Source of the DNA: Pseudomonas baetica | Lineage (GTDB): Bacteria; Pseudomonadota; Gammaproteobacteria; Pseudomonadales; Pseudomonadaceae | Assembly (NCBI RefSeq): GCF_019733355.1 | Contig: NZ_JAIHLQ010000015.1 | Location: 96,991-160,990 of the forward strand | Direction of reading: 5' to 3' | DNA length: 64,000 nt | Shown here: piece by piece, positions 48,814 to 57,217 of the stretch | Layout of the letters: each line of letters begins with the position of its first letter | How positions within the stretch are numbered: the stretch's first letter is position 1 | Translations under genes and position numbers: made by a program | Notes under the pieces: model-generated | Databases searched by the model: none | Told to the model about the DNA's origin: nothing | Seen by the model: the letters and a program-made list of their open reading frames with translations, nothing else

Positions 48814-50514
48814 ATGAACGACGAGACAAACGACAAAGACTCCTCCTCGCCAGAATCCGACAATCCCACCGACACCAGTCGCCGCCGCTTTCTCGGCGGC
48901 GTCGCGGTGCTGGGCGTTGGCGCAACACTGGCCGGGTGCAGTCATGCCGGCGATCAGCCTGGCAAACCGGCCGAACGCCCATTGTCCCCGGCAGAGCTGG
49001 ACAAGGCCCTGCGCGATCAGGTGAAAACAGTCGTGGTCATCTACGCCGAGAACCGCAGTTTCAACAACCTGTTCGGCGATTTCCCCGGCGTGGAAAAACC
49101 GTTGTCAGCGCTCAAACCTGCCGATTATCAACAACGCGACCGCGACGGCAGCCTGCTGCAAACCCTGCCACAGGTCTGGGGCGGCGTGTTGCAGATCGGC
49201 CCGCAAACCCTCGATGGCGTGACCTACCCCAGCGCCACCCAGTTTCAGGAAAACCTGCCCAATGCACCGTTCGCTCTCAAAGGCCCGAATGGCGAAGATT
49301 TGCCGTTCGGGCTGGTGACTCGCGACTTGTGGCATGTGTTTTATCAGAACCAGATGCAGATCAACGGCGGCAAGAACGACGGTTTTGTCGCTTGGGCCGA
49401 CTCCGGTGGCTTGACCATGGGCCACTACGCCCAAAGCCGTTATTCCTTGCGTCTGTGGGACGTCGCGCAGGAATTCGTGCTGTGCGACAACTTCTTTCAG
49501 GGTGCCTTCGGTGGTTCGTTTCTCAACCACCAGTATCTGATCAGCGCTACCGCACCGTTCTATCCAGACGCTGCCCACTCGGTGGCCAAGAGCCAAATCG
49601 CCGCCCTGCGAAGCGACGATCCGGCCGATCCGCGCCTCAAGCCGCTGGAGCAATCACCGGCCAGCGCCATGACCGGGCCACCGCAGTTCGGCCCGAGCGC
49701 ACTGACGCCGGACGGTTTTGGCGTCAATACGCTTGCCCCGCCCTACTGGCCAACGTGGATTCGCGACCCGGAGCGCCCAGCGTACGCAAAAGCGGATCTG
49801 CCAAACGTCATGGTGCCCCAGACCCACGAACACATCGGCGACAAACTGTCGAAGAAGGACGTCGACTGGGCCTGGTACGCCGGGGCATGGCAGGCGACGC
49901 TGGAGCAATACAAGGATTCCGGTGGCATTCCGAAAATCCCGAACTTCCAGTATCACCATCAGCCGTTCAACTACTTCAAGCAGCAAGGCCCGCAAAACCC
50001 GGACGAGCGCAACAAACGCCTGCGCGATGCCGGTTTGGGCGACGAGTCGACTACCAATAAGTTCTTCGCGGACGCCGAGGCCGGCAAGTTGCCGGCGGTG
50101 AGTTTCTATAAACCTCAAGGCAACCTGAACATGCACGCCGGTTATGCCGACGTGGCGTCCGGTGACCGGCACATCGTGCGTGCCCTGAAAGTGCTTCGCC
50201 AAAGCCCCCAGTGGAAAAACATGGTGGTCATCGTCACCGTCGATGAAAACGGTGGCTGGTGGGATCACGTTGCGCCGCCCAAGGGCGACCGCTGGGGGCC
50301 TGGTTCACGGGTCCCCGCCCTCGTGGTGTCGCCGTTCGCGCGCAAGGGCACGGTGGATCACACGGTCTATGACACGGCTTCGATCCTGCGGCTGATCACC
50401 CGCGTCTTCCAACTGGAAACGCTCGACGGCCTCAAACAGCGTGACGATGCGATGATTGCCCGCGGCCAGGAACCCATGGGCGATTTGACCAACGCCCTGC
50501 ACTTTCAGGCCTGA
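48814..50514 (+). CDS. Tat-exported phosphoesterase, AcpA/phospholipase C type
   Basis: A 566-residue exported acid phosphatase or phospholipase C-like enzyme. The signal has the twin-arginine motif SRRRFLGG (residues 22-29) and a following LAGC (Cys42), so it may be Tat-translocated and lipidated. The active-site start is VVIYAENRSFNNLFGDFPG (metal and nucleophile region), and the C-terminal metal-binding VTVDENGGWWDHVAPPKGDRWGPGSRVP is typical of the phosphoesterase family. It probably releases phosphate from extracellular organophosphates. The next gene is secreted too. Confidence 0.88.
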   Translation: MNDETNDKDSSSPESDNPTDTSRRRFLGGVAVLGVGATLAGCSHAGDQPGKPAERPLSPAELDKALRDQVKTVVVIYAENRSFNNLFGDFPGVEKPLSALKPADYQQRDRDGSLLQTLPQVWGGVLQIGPQTLDGVTYPSATQFQENLPNAPFALKGPNGEDLPFGLVTRDLWHVFYQNQMQINGGKNDGFVAWADSGGLTMGHYAQSRYSLRLWDVAQEFVLCDNFFQGAFGGSFLNHQYLISATAPFYPDAAHSVAKSQIAALRSDDPADPRLKPLEQSPASAMTGPPQFGPSALTPDGFGVNTLAPPYWPTWIRDPERPAYAKADLPNVMVPQTHEHIGDKLSKKDVDWAWYAGAWQATLEQYKDSGGIPKIPNFQYHHQPFNYFKQQGPQNPDERNKRLRDAGLGDESTTNKFFADAEAGKLPAVSFYKPQGNLNMHAGYADVASGDRHIVRALKVLRQSPQWKNMVVIVTVDENGGWWDHVAPPKGDRWGPGSRVPALVVSPFARKGTVDHTVYDTASILRLITRVFQLETLDGLKQRDDAMIARGQEPMGDLTNALHFQA

Positions 50515-50633
50515 GTGCCAGTCCTGCAACACGCTGCAAAAAACTGCGAATGATGGCTTCTCTACGTCACGCGGCTGATCCAATATGAGGCGCCCCCGAC
50601 TCGCGGGGAAACCACGCTGAAAAGGATCTGAGC

Positions 50634-51803
50634 ATGTTCAAACTCGCAGGACTCACCCTCGCCGCGCTCACGCTGAGCGCGGCAGCCCACGCCGATGTCG
50701 ACCTGAAACTGGGCAGCACCGAGCGCGTTACCCGCCTCTTCGCCTACCCCAACAATTGCAGCGTGATCTGCTTTCGCAATTGGTCGCTGGAGCAGACTGT
50801 CGCCCACTACCTGAGCCAAAGCGTGCAACGCGACGGTTACACCGATGCGAAAGTCTTGGTCAAAACCGATAACGGCCAGCTCTACGCCGAAATCACTGGG
50901 GTGCCAAAAGACTACGATAAACCGCTGTCAGCGCTGCTCGATGCTGGCGATCTGGCCTACACCGGCGCCAGCAAGCTCAACGCAGACGGCAAATGGGCCT
51001 ATAGCTGGTACCTGTTCCTGCCGCTGGGCATGGCCCTGGAAAATCGCAAGAGCGTCGAGCTGCTGCACTTCCCACCGGATTATTCGCTGACCCAGGCGCA
51101 GGATTATCTGCGCTCGAACACCACCGACCGCTGGGCAACGCTGTTGACGGTCAATGGCATTGCCGCCGATCAGACGCCGGCCTACCAGACCATCATCGAC
51201 ATCGCCCCGATCGCTGCGCCGTCCAACGCTGGCAGTGACCTGGAAGGCGTGTATGACTACTTCAAGGACTACCAGACCACACTGGTCAAGCAGTTCAGTC
51301 AGACCGCCAGCGGCACAACGCTGCCGATGGTCGCTTTCGGCGCTCCGGTACGCAACTGGATCAAGCAGCAGTATGGGCCGACGGTCGGCGTGCTGGGGCT
51401 GGCGACGATCAGCCCAAGCGCAGGCGTGAATGTGCCCGTCCTCGGTTCGAACCACCCAAGTTACATCTGGTACGCCGCTGACCCTAAAAGCTATACCGGC
51501 GATGATGCGCAAGCCAAAGCTGACGCAGCAGGCCTGAAAGTCATGGGACAGGATTTGAGCGCCGCTTGCTGGCAGGCCGGCATGGGTAGCAAACCGGGGA
51601 GTAATCCACAGACCACGCTCAACAGTTGCACCCAGACCTGGCAGGTGACGCAGAAAGTCAAAACCTGCGAGTTGTTCTACACCTCAATCCGCGACATGAC
51701 GCCGGAACAAGCCACTGCCCAGTGCGCCACCCCACCGATCAAGGTGCAACTGCAACAGCTCAAAACCCCGCCGGCCGCCGCCGTCCCCTCTCCGCACCTG
51801 TAA
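50634..51803 (+). CDS. secreted hypothetical protein next to the AcpA-like enzyme
   Basis: A 389-residue protein with a clear Sec signal peptide (cut after AAAHA, residue 20). The mature part has six or more cysteines (NCSVICF, ACWQAG, NSCTQTWQ, KTCELF, QCATPP), suggesting disulfides, and conserved blocks such as SWYLFLPLGMALENRKSVELLHFPPDYSL. It ends in a Pro-rich tail. I recognise no fold. It lies 119 bases after the phosphatase with its own AAAAGGAT site. A functional link is suggested only by position and shared export. Confidence 0.8.
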   Translation: MFKLAGLTLAALTLSAAAHADVDLKLGSTERVTRLFAYPNNCSVICFRNWSLEQTVAHYLSQSVQRDGYTDAKVLVKTDNGQLYAEITGVPKDYDKPLSALLDAGDLAYTGASKLNADGKWAYSWYLFLPLGMALENRKSVELLHFPPDYSLTQAQDYLRSNTTDRWATLLTVNGIAADQTPAYQTIIDIAPIAAPSNAGSDLEGVYDYFKDYQTTLVKQFSQTASGTTLPMVAFGAPVRNWIKQQYGPTVGVLGLATISPSAGVNVPVLGSNHPSYIWYAADPKSYTGDDAQAKADAAGLKVMGQDLSAACWQAGMGSKPGSNPQTTLNSCTQTWQVTQKVKTCELFYTSIRDMTPEQATAQCATPPIKVQLQQLKTPPAAAVPSPHL

Positions 51804-51817
51804 CCACGCCCGTGCCA

Positions 51818-51847
51818 TTCCCGCGTCAGTGATGACTGACGCGGGAA
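51818..51847 (+). terminator. perfect stem-loop after the secreted protein gene
   Basis: TTCCCGCGTCAG pairs perfectly with CTGACGCGGGAA around a TGATGA loop, 15 bases after the stop. There is only a weak T tract afterwards, so termination may be partial. Confidence 0.7.
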
Positions 51848-51984
51848 AGCGTCTTTATCGCCTGTCATATCTGACAGTAGACGGGCTATACCTTACAAGA
51901 CAAGATTGGATCCAAATAGCCATGTTGCAGAGCCGGCAGGACGCCAGTGCAAGGGAGTCGCAACTTTTTCGATCAAGGATGGTT

Positions 51985-52509
51985 ATGAACACTCAAGCCC
52001 GCGCAAAACCCCTCCCACCTGATACCGAAGGCATCTACCCGTTTGCCGGGCTGCCCGTGCGTCTGGGTTTTCCATCCAGCGCCGACTACACCATCGTCCA
52101 CGATGAACACGGCACGCCCACGGCAGTCGTCGCACGCCGTGAATTCATGCGTATCAGCCGAATGTGCCGGGTCTCGGGGCAATTGCTGCCCTACCGCTGC
52201 CGGCAAACCCGCCAACTGATGGAGGGCATCCACATTTACGACCCGCGCTTTTGCGGGCTACTGGAACACTCTTGCGACCCGAACGTGTTTCTGGACATGA
52301 GTGAGTTATGGCTGTGGGCATTGAAAGATATCCACAGCGGCGAGCGGCTGACCATGGACCACGCCGCCACCGAAGACACACTGCCGCACCAGTTCGCCTG
52401 CCACTGTGGTTCCCCACGTTGTCGCGGCTGGATCACTGGTTACAACGAACCACCCAACCGCGAAGGCCAGCACTTTTTGCAGCGCTGGCGACACGCCCGC
52501 TCACGTTGA
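51985..52509 (+). CDS. SET-domain protein (putative protein lysine methyltransferase)
   Basis: A 174-residue protein that is almost only a SET domain. The catalytic core LLEHSCDPNVFLDMSELWLWALKDIHSGERLTMDH corresponds to the NHSCDPN...GEELTYDY motifs, and the post-SET cysteines follow in FACHCGSPRCRGWITG. SET proteins use SAM to methylate lysine; the bacterial target is unknown. The chosen ATG 51985 has AAGGA 8 bases before it; an upstream extension to 51829 is unlikely because it runs through the terminator tail. Confidence 0.88.
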   Translation: MNTQARAKPLPPDTEGIYPFAGLPVRLGFPSSADYTIVHDEHGTPTAVVARREFMRISRMCRVSGQLLPYRCRQTRQLMEGIHIYDPRFCGLLEHSCDPNVFLDMSELWLWALKDIHSGERLTMDHAATEDTLPHQFACHCGSPRCRGWITGYNEPPNREGQHFLQRWRHARSR

Positions 52510-52517
52510 TCAGCCGA

Positions 52518-53162
52518 TTACAACGCGCCGATCGGACGTAAACGGTACTGCGGCGGCAACTGCTCGAAACCACTGATGGTCGTGTCCAGGCTTTTCCAGC
52601 GACCGTCCTTGATGCCGTAGATGCAACCGTGGATCGACAGGCTCTGCCCGCGATGCCAGGCATTCTGGACAATGCTGGTATGGCCGACGTTGGCAACTTG
52701 CTGGATCACGTTGAGTTCGCACAGGCGATCGACGCGCTCTTCTTCGGTCGGCAGTTTCGCCAGCTCATCGCGCTTGTCGTAATACAGGTCGCGAATCGAA
52801 CGCAGCCAGCCATCGATCAGACCGAGCTGGCCATCCTGCATCGACGCCCGCACACCGCCGCAGCCGTAGTGGCCGGTAACGAGGATGTGTTTGACCTTGA
52901 GCACGTCGACGGCGTACTGGATCACCGACAGACAGTTGAGATCGGTGTGCAGCACCACGTTGGCCACGTTACGGTGAACGAACAGGTCCCCCGGCAGCAT
53001 GCCGACGATTTCATTGGCCGGCACTCGTGCGTCGGAGCAGCCGATCCAAAGATATTCAGGCGTTTGCTGGCGCGCCAGTTTGGCGAAGAAGTCCGGGTCT
53101 TCCTTGGTGATCGCGTCAGCCCAACGCTCGTTGTTATCAATCAGATTTTGTAAGTCGTGCAT
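52518..53162 (-). CDS. can: beta-class carbonic anhydrase
   Basis: Interconverts CO2 and bicarbonate. The 214-residue enzyme has the zinc ligands Cys42 and Asp44 in GCSDAR, and His and Cys in HYGCGG (about 98-101). Start MHDLQNLID at 53162 is the common N-terminus and has GAGG 10 bases before; a frame to 53177 is possible. Confidence 0.95.
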   Translation of the reverse strand: MHDLQNLIDNNERWADAITKEDPDFFAKLARQQTPEYLWIGCSDARVPANEIVGMLPGDLFVHRNVANVVLHTDLNCLSVIQYAVDVLKVKHILVTGHYGCGGVRASMQDGQLGLIDGWLRSIRDLYYDKRDELAKLPTEEERVDRLCELNVIQQVANVGHTSIVQNAWHRGQSLSIHGCIYGIKDGRWKSLDTTISGFEQLPPQYRLRPIGAL

Positions 53163-53313
53163 GCTGTAAGGCCTCAAGAAAGATGCGCAGGTATGACAGA
53201 CGACCGCCCGTCGAGGTCACGAATGCGCGATGGATAACGCGAGAGTATTTTCTTGGAATTTCTCCCGTGCCCGGTGTGTCCACCCAGTAAGGCCCACAGT
53301 ATGAGGAATTGCC

Positions 53314-53718
53314 ATGACTGATTCACGACGCCCTTTTGACGCGGTGCAACCGGAACCCATCGATGATAACGAAGACCGCATGGGATCGGTGCATGAACTG
53401 GATTTCGACGACGAGCAGCCCAGCGCGAAGATCGGTGATGAATTGCCCGAACGCGAACGCGAGCAGTTGATGCCAGAGGAACGTGTGCGTGAGGCGGGGC
53501 TCACAGGTGCATCGACTGCTGACCATGAGCCGACTGATGATGATATGAGTCCAGAAACACTGATTCATGAAGACGGTGCGCGGGATGCCGAGGAAGCCGG
53601 TGAAGGTAATCAGGCGGATTGGGATTTGAGCATTGTCGATGAGGATGACATTGGCGGTGGTAATGGGCTGGATGAGGCGCAATTGGCGCGGCGTGATCCG
53701 ATTGATGGCAACCGCTGA
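53314..53718 (+). CDS. acidic conserved hypothetical protein (PA4677 type)
   Basis: A 134-residue very acidic protein, about 30 percent Asp/Glu, without hydrophobic segments and probably disordered. Blocks DNEDRMGSVHELDFDDEQ and DWDLSIVDEDDIGGGNGLDEAQLARRDP are conserved in Pseudomonas. It is sometimes annotated as serine kinase/phosphatase, but no kinase or phosphatase motif is present. ATG follows GAGGAATTGCC. Confidence 0.82.
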   Translation: MTDSRRPFDAVQPEPIDDNEDRMGSVHELDFDDEQPSAKIGDELPEREREQLMPEERVREAGLTGASTADHEPTDDDMSPETLIHEDGARDAEEAGEGNQADWDLSIVDEDDIGGGNGLDEAQLARRDPIDGNR

Positions 53719-53737
53719 TCTTTGTTGCCCGCTAAAA

Positions 53738-53808
53738 CGCTTTCGCGAGCAGGCTCGCTCCCACAGGAAAATGCATTTCAAATGTGGGAGCGAGCCTGCT
53801 CGCGAAGC
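53738..53808. repeat. REPIN
   Basis: TCGCGAGCAGGCTCGCTCCC and GTGGGAGCGAGCCTGCTCGC are exact inverted copies with a short spacer (AGGAAAATGCATTTCAAAT), between the convergent PA4677-type gene and rimI. Confidence 0.93.
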
Positions 53809-53820
53809 TTTTAAGCAATA

Positions 53821-54273
53821 TCAGTCAACCAGGGTGCAGGCCATGACCACGGCATCTTCACGCCCGCCCACCGCCGGGTAGTAATCCCGACGCCGGCCAA
53901 TCTCATTGAAGCCATAGCGCTCATACAGCCTGAACGCCGACCGATTACTGTCGCGCACTTCCAGGAAGCATTCTCGGGCAGACGCCGCATACGCCCGCGA
54001 CATCAGGTGCTCAAGCAACGCAAGGCCCAGCCCGCGGCCCTGATTCTCCGGTTTGACCGTGATGTTCAGCAGATGCGCCTCATCCAGAATGATCTGCACC
54101 ACCCCATGACCGACCTGCTGCTGGCCTTCGAACATCAGCCAGATCTGATACTTGCCCAGGCCATCGAGAAAAATCCCGCGGGTCCACGGATGGCTGTAGG
54201 CGGCGAACTCAATCTTCAGCACAGCGTCCAGGTCTGCCTCGATCATCGGGCGGAACGTTACAGCGTCACTCAT
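53821..54273 (-). CDS. rimI: ribosomal protein bS18 alanine N-acetyltransferase
   Basis: GNAT acetyltransferase for the N-terminal Ala of S18. The 150-residue protein has the acetyl-CoA loop NQGRGLGLALLEHL and the C-terminal FEVRDSNRSAF-type segment (EVRDSNRSAFRLYERYGF). It overlaps the upstream gene stop by 8 bases and is presumably cotranscribed with it. Confidence 0.93.
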   Translation of the reverse strand: MSDAVTFRPMIEADLDAVLKIEFAAYSHPWTRGIFLDGLGKYQIWLMFEGQQQVGHGVVQIILDEAHLLNITVKPENQGRGLGLALLEHLMSRAYAASARECFLEVRDSNRSAFRLYERYGFNEIGRRRDYYPAVGGREDAVVMACTLVD

Positions 54274-55015
54274 TCGATTCTTTCCAGCGCGCCATCAGCC
54301 GACGCATGGCTTGCCACACAGCGGCCTTGCGCTGTGGCTCTTCCATTAACAATTCCAGACCTGGGATGGCCCAGGCCGAGCCCAGACCTTCGATCTGCAA
54401 TTCACGATTGAACGCTTCGGCGTCCGCTTCACCGGCAAAACGCACCGCTGGCAGGCCGATCAGCCACAGGCAGGCACACGGCGCCGCCTCCATTTGCACC
54501 GAGAGGAAACCCTGCACGAAGTCGCGCGCCGCTTCCGGGCCCTGATCCATCGTGCCGCGGTTCAACCACGGCCAGCGCACCGGCTCGCCGACGATCTGCG
54601 GCGCATCCGGCAGCCCGGCAGCGCGCAGCATGTCTTTAAGCAGCAGATAAGCGGGGTCGCGACTCTGGAACGGCTCCCCTGTGGGTAACTCGACCAGCAG
54701 CAGGCAACGCCCGGCACGCAGCAATTGCAGGGCGAAACGCGGTGGCGGAACCGGCGCCGGTTTGGCGACGACCGGTGTGTCGTCGACCTCTTCCACCGGT
54801 TTGGCACCGGTGCGGGTACTCGCCAGCGATGGGCGTGGCACTTCGATCTTCGGCCGCTCGGCCGGGCGCGCGGCAGCCGCTTGCACCGGGGCTTCGGCCT
54901 TCGGAGCAAGCACCACCGGCACCTCAATCTCAGGCTCGGGCATGTCCAGCAGCTCGGGGCGCGAGGGGGCGGCGAAAGGCAGTTCGGTGCGCGGCAGCCA
55001 GTTGACCACCTGCAT
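54266..55015 (-). CDS. conserved hypothetical protein, Pro-rich N-terminal half
   Basis: About 249 residues from ATG 55015 (MQVVNWLPRTELPFAAPSR). The start may be a TTG at 55054 that adds LIESRRRAYLNA. The first half is rich in Pro, Ala and Glu; the second half is a compact domain (RFALQLLRAGRCLLLVELP, FVQGFLSVQMEAAPCACLWLIGLP). Family function is unknown to me; homologues adjoin rimI in Pseudomonas. It is divergent from the mksF gene. Confidence 0.8.
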   Translation of the reverse strand: MQVVNWLPRTELPFAAPSRPELLDMPEPEIEVPVVLAPKAEAPVQAAAARPAERPKIEVPRPSLASTRTGAKPVEEVDDTPVVAKPAPVPPPRFALQLLRAGRCLLLVELPTGEPFQSRDPAYLLLKDMLRAAGLPDAPQIVGEPVRWPWLNRGTMDQGPEAARDFVQGFLSVQMEAAPCACLWLIGLPAVRFAGEADAEAFNRELQIEGLGSAWAIPGLELLMEEPQRKAAVWQAMRRLMARWKESNE

Positions 55016-55248
55016 GGCGTTCAAATAGGCGCGGCGGCGGGACTCGATAAGCAAGGGTCGGCCACTTGTGGATAACTGAAAGTGTGCCGATTCTACCGCC
55101 CTTCGCTCAAGATCGCTTGCTGTTGATCGATAGCCTTGGCCTGAGCTCTCTACCTTCGAAAATGCGACAGCCCGTCCCGAGAGTGAATCGCATCCTTCGT
55201 GATGCAGTACAATCGCGGCTTTTAATCGCCAACCAGCCGGCCATTCCG

Positions 55249-56526
55249 ATGATCGAACCCAAGCGCGTCTTGCGCGCCCTCGCTGAACACTGGGCACTTC
55301 TGGAGCCACTGTGCGAGCACTTCGACCAAGGCACCCTGAGCCTCAACGAACTGCGCACGCAACTGGCCGCCCAACAACTGGACAGCACGCCGCAGGACAT
55401 CACCAGCCTGCTCGACGTGTGGATTCGCCTCGACATTCTGGTGCCTGTGGCGAAAAGCCCGAATCGTTTCGAGCTCAACGCACAGATTCACGACTTTCTC
55501 GCCTACCTGCGCCGTGAGCACCGTCTGGGCCTGTGCCTGGAGATCGAAGCCTATCTGCGTCACCTCGAACGTCTGGCCGGTTACATCCAGGACGCGTTCG
55601 ACATCCGTGATGGCAATGACCTCGCCCGCCAATTGCGCTTGCTCGACATGCGCGTGCGCGACGTCCTGAAAAAACTCGATAACGACGAGCAAGCGCTGGT
55701 GGCCGTGGCCGAACGTGCCAAAACCAGCGATCGTCAGATTCCGTTGCGTCAGCGTTATGCCGAAGTGTTGGCAACCTGGGACGAATACGTCGAGCCGATG
55801 ATCGATCTGGTGAACGCCGACGGCGCCTTCGAGCAAGGCGTGCGCAAGGTCGAAACCGTGTTGCTGAAGATGCTCAGCGAGCAACAGCGCCTCGGCCATC
55901 TGGTCGACGACGATATGCTGCTGCGCACCCACGCGCGCATCCTCGAAATGCAGACCAGCGCCCAACTGACCCTGCGTCATGCCCGCGAACTGCTGCTGCC
56001 GTTGCGTGAAGAAGCCCGTCGACATAACGCCGTGACCCGTGGTGCCGCGCTGGCCCTGGCGGCCATTCGCCGTAAAGGCATCGATGCCGTGCCACAAGCC
56101 GCGATGCCGCTGTTCACCCGCCCGCAAAGCACCTTCCTCGGCAGCGCCAGTCAGGTCGAAGCCTACGTTTACGCGTTGGCGCGTTTCGAGCCAAAACCGG
56201 CGCGCTTCCCCAAGGCGCACAAGACGCAAAAAGGCGAGGCCCCGCGTGCGCCGCGTACCGTGCGCGAGATGCTCGACCGCTGCGAAGACGCCCTGCCGAT
56301 GCCGGACTTGATGGTCTGGCTGCTGGAGCAGGAACCGGACGGCGCCACCGACGAATTGCTTTACTGGTTTTCGCGCCTGTCTCGGGAAAAACGCTTCAAG
56401 CGCGAGCGTCTGGAACGCCGCGAATACCACACTCACGAGCACCAGGTCAGCCTGCGCTCCTTCGCCCTGCTCTCGGCCCGCGACACCGCCGCCGAGGATT
56501 CTGCGAGCATCCCACATGCATCTTGA
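55249..56526 (+). CDS. mksF: condensin subunit MksF (kleisin)
   Basis: A 425-residue, almost wholly helical protein (MIEPKRVLRALAEHWALLEPLCEHFDQG) of the MukF/MksF (JetA) type, the kleisin that bridges the SMC heads. The region around 220-330 is the long central helix set. Its 3' end overlaps mksE by 11 bases. A possible -10 (TACAAT) lies about 40 bases before the ATG. P. aeruginosa MksFEB (PA4684-PA4686) is the model. Confidence 0.9.
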   Translation: MIEPKRVLRALAEHWALLEPLCEHFDQGTLSLNELRTQLAAQQLDSTPQDITSLLDVWIRLDILVPVAKSPNRFELNAQIHDFLAYLRREHRLGLCLEIEAYLRHLERLAGYIQDAFDIRDGNDLARQLRLLDMRVRDVLKKLDNDEQALVAVAERAKTSDRQIPLRQRYAEVLATWDEYVEPMIDLVNADGAFEQGVRKVETVLLKMLSEQQRLGHLVDDDMLLRTHARILEMQTSAQLTLRHARELLLPLREEARRHNAVTRGAALALAAIRRKGIDAVPQAAMPLFTRPQSTFLGSASQVEAYVYALARFEPKPARFPKAHKTQKGEAPRAPRTVREMLDRCEDALPMPDLMVWLLEQEPDGATDELLYWFSRLSREKRFKRERLERREYHTHEHQVSLRSFALLSARDTAAEDSASIPHAS

Positions 56527-57217
56527 TCTCTCCGAACTGTCCCAACTGGCGCCGATCTTCCGCGAACTGTTCAAGGGCTACCACGTCAGCCGCCGCGACC
56601 CGGAACTGTACGCACAACTGTCGAACTTCCAGGATCAGTACCGCACGTTGTTCAAAGCCTTGGGTTTCGAACTGGTCTGCGACACCCGTGGTTTCTATTA
56701 CTTCGTGCCGGACATGGCCGCTGCGGCGGTGAACAAGACGGCCCAGCGCCTGGCGCTGTTCACCTTCATCCTCGTCGAGCACCTGGCCGATCAGGGCCGC
56801 GACCCGATTGCCGTGCTCGACGGCGGCAGCCTGGGTCGCGAAGAACTGCCGTCGCTGCTGGAGAAGTACCGCGACCTGTTCATTCAGGCTGAAGTGCAGA
56901 CGGTTGAAGAGCTCGAAGAAAAAATCATGCGCCGCATGACCCAACTCGGTTTCGCCGGCGAAGAAAACGGCGTTTATCGCTTCCTGCCGCCGATGCACCG
57001 TTTCCTCGACGTGTGCCTGTCGGTGCAGCAGGACCGCGATCTGGCGGCCAGCGTCCACAGCGTCTTGCCGCTGCCGGCGCCAGTGCTGATCGACGAAGCC
57101 GCCGAAGCCAAACTGCTGGAAACCGACGACCCGCTCGATCTCAGCGAATTTGACGAAGAAAGCGAAGAAGACGCACTGGCCCGTGCCATTGCCGAAGAAC
57201 AGGAGTCCGACGCATGA
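56516..57217 (+). CDS. mksE: condensin subunit MksE
   Basis: A 233-residue KITE-type subunit (MHLDLSELSQLAPIFRELFKGYHVSRRDPELY) with winged-helix-like repeats and an acidic C-terminus (SEFDEESEEDALARAIAEEQ). It binds MksF and tunes loading of the SMC complex on DNA. It overlaps both neighbours (11 and 4 bases). Confidence 0.92.
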   Translation: MHLDLSELSQLAPIFRELFKGYHVSRRDPELYAQLSNFQDQYRTLFKALGFELVCDTRGFYYFVPDMAAAAVNKTAQRLALFTFILVEHLADQGRDPIAVLDGGSLGREELPSLLEKYRDLFIQAEVQTVEELEEKIMRRMTQLGFAGEENGVYRFLPPMHRFLDVCLSVQQDRDLAASVHSVLPLPAPVLIDEAAEAKLLETDDPLDLSEFDEESEEDALARAIAEEQESDA

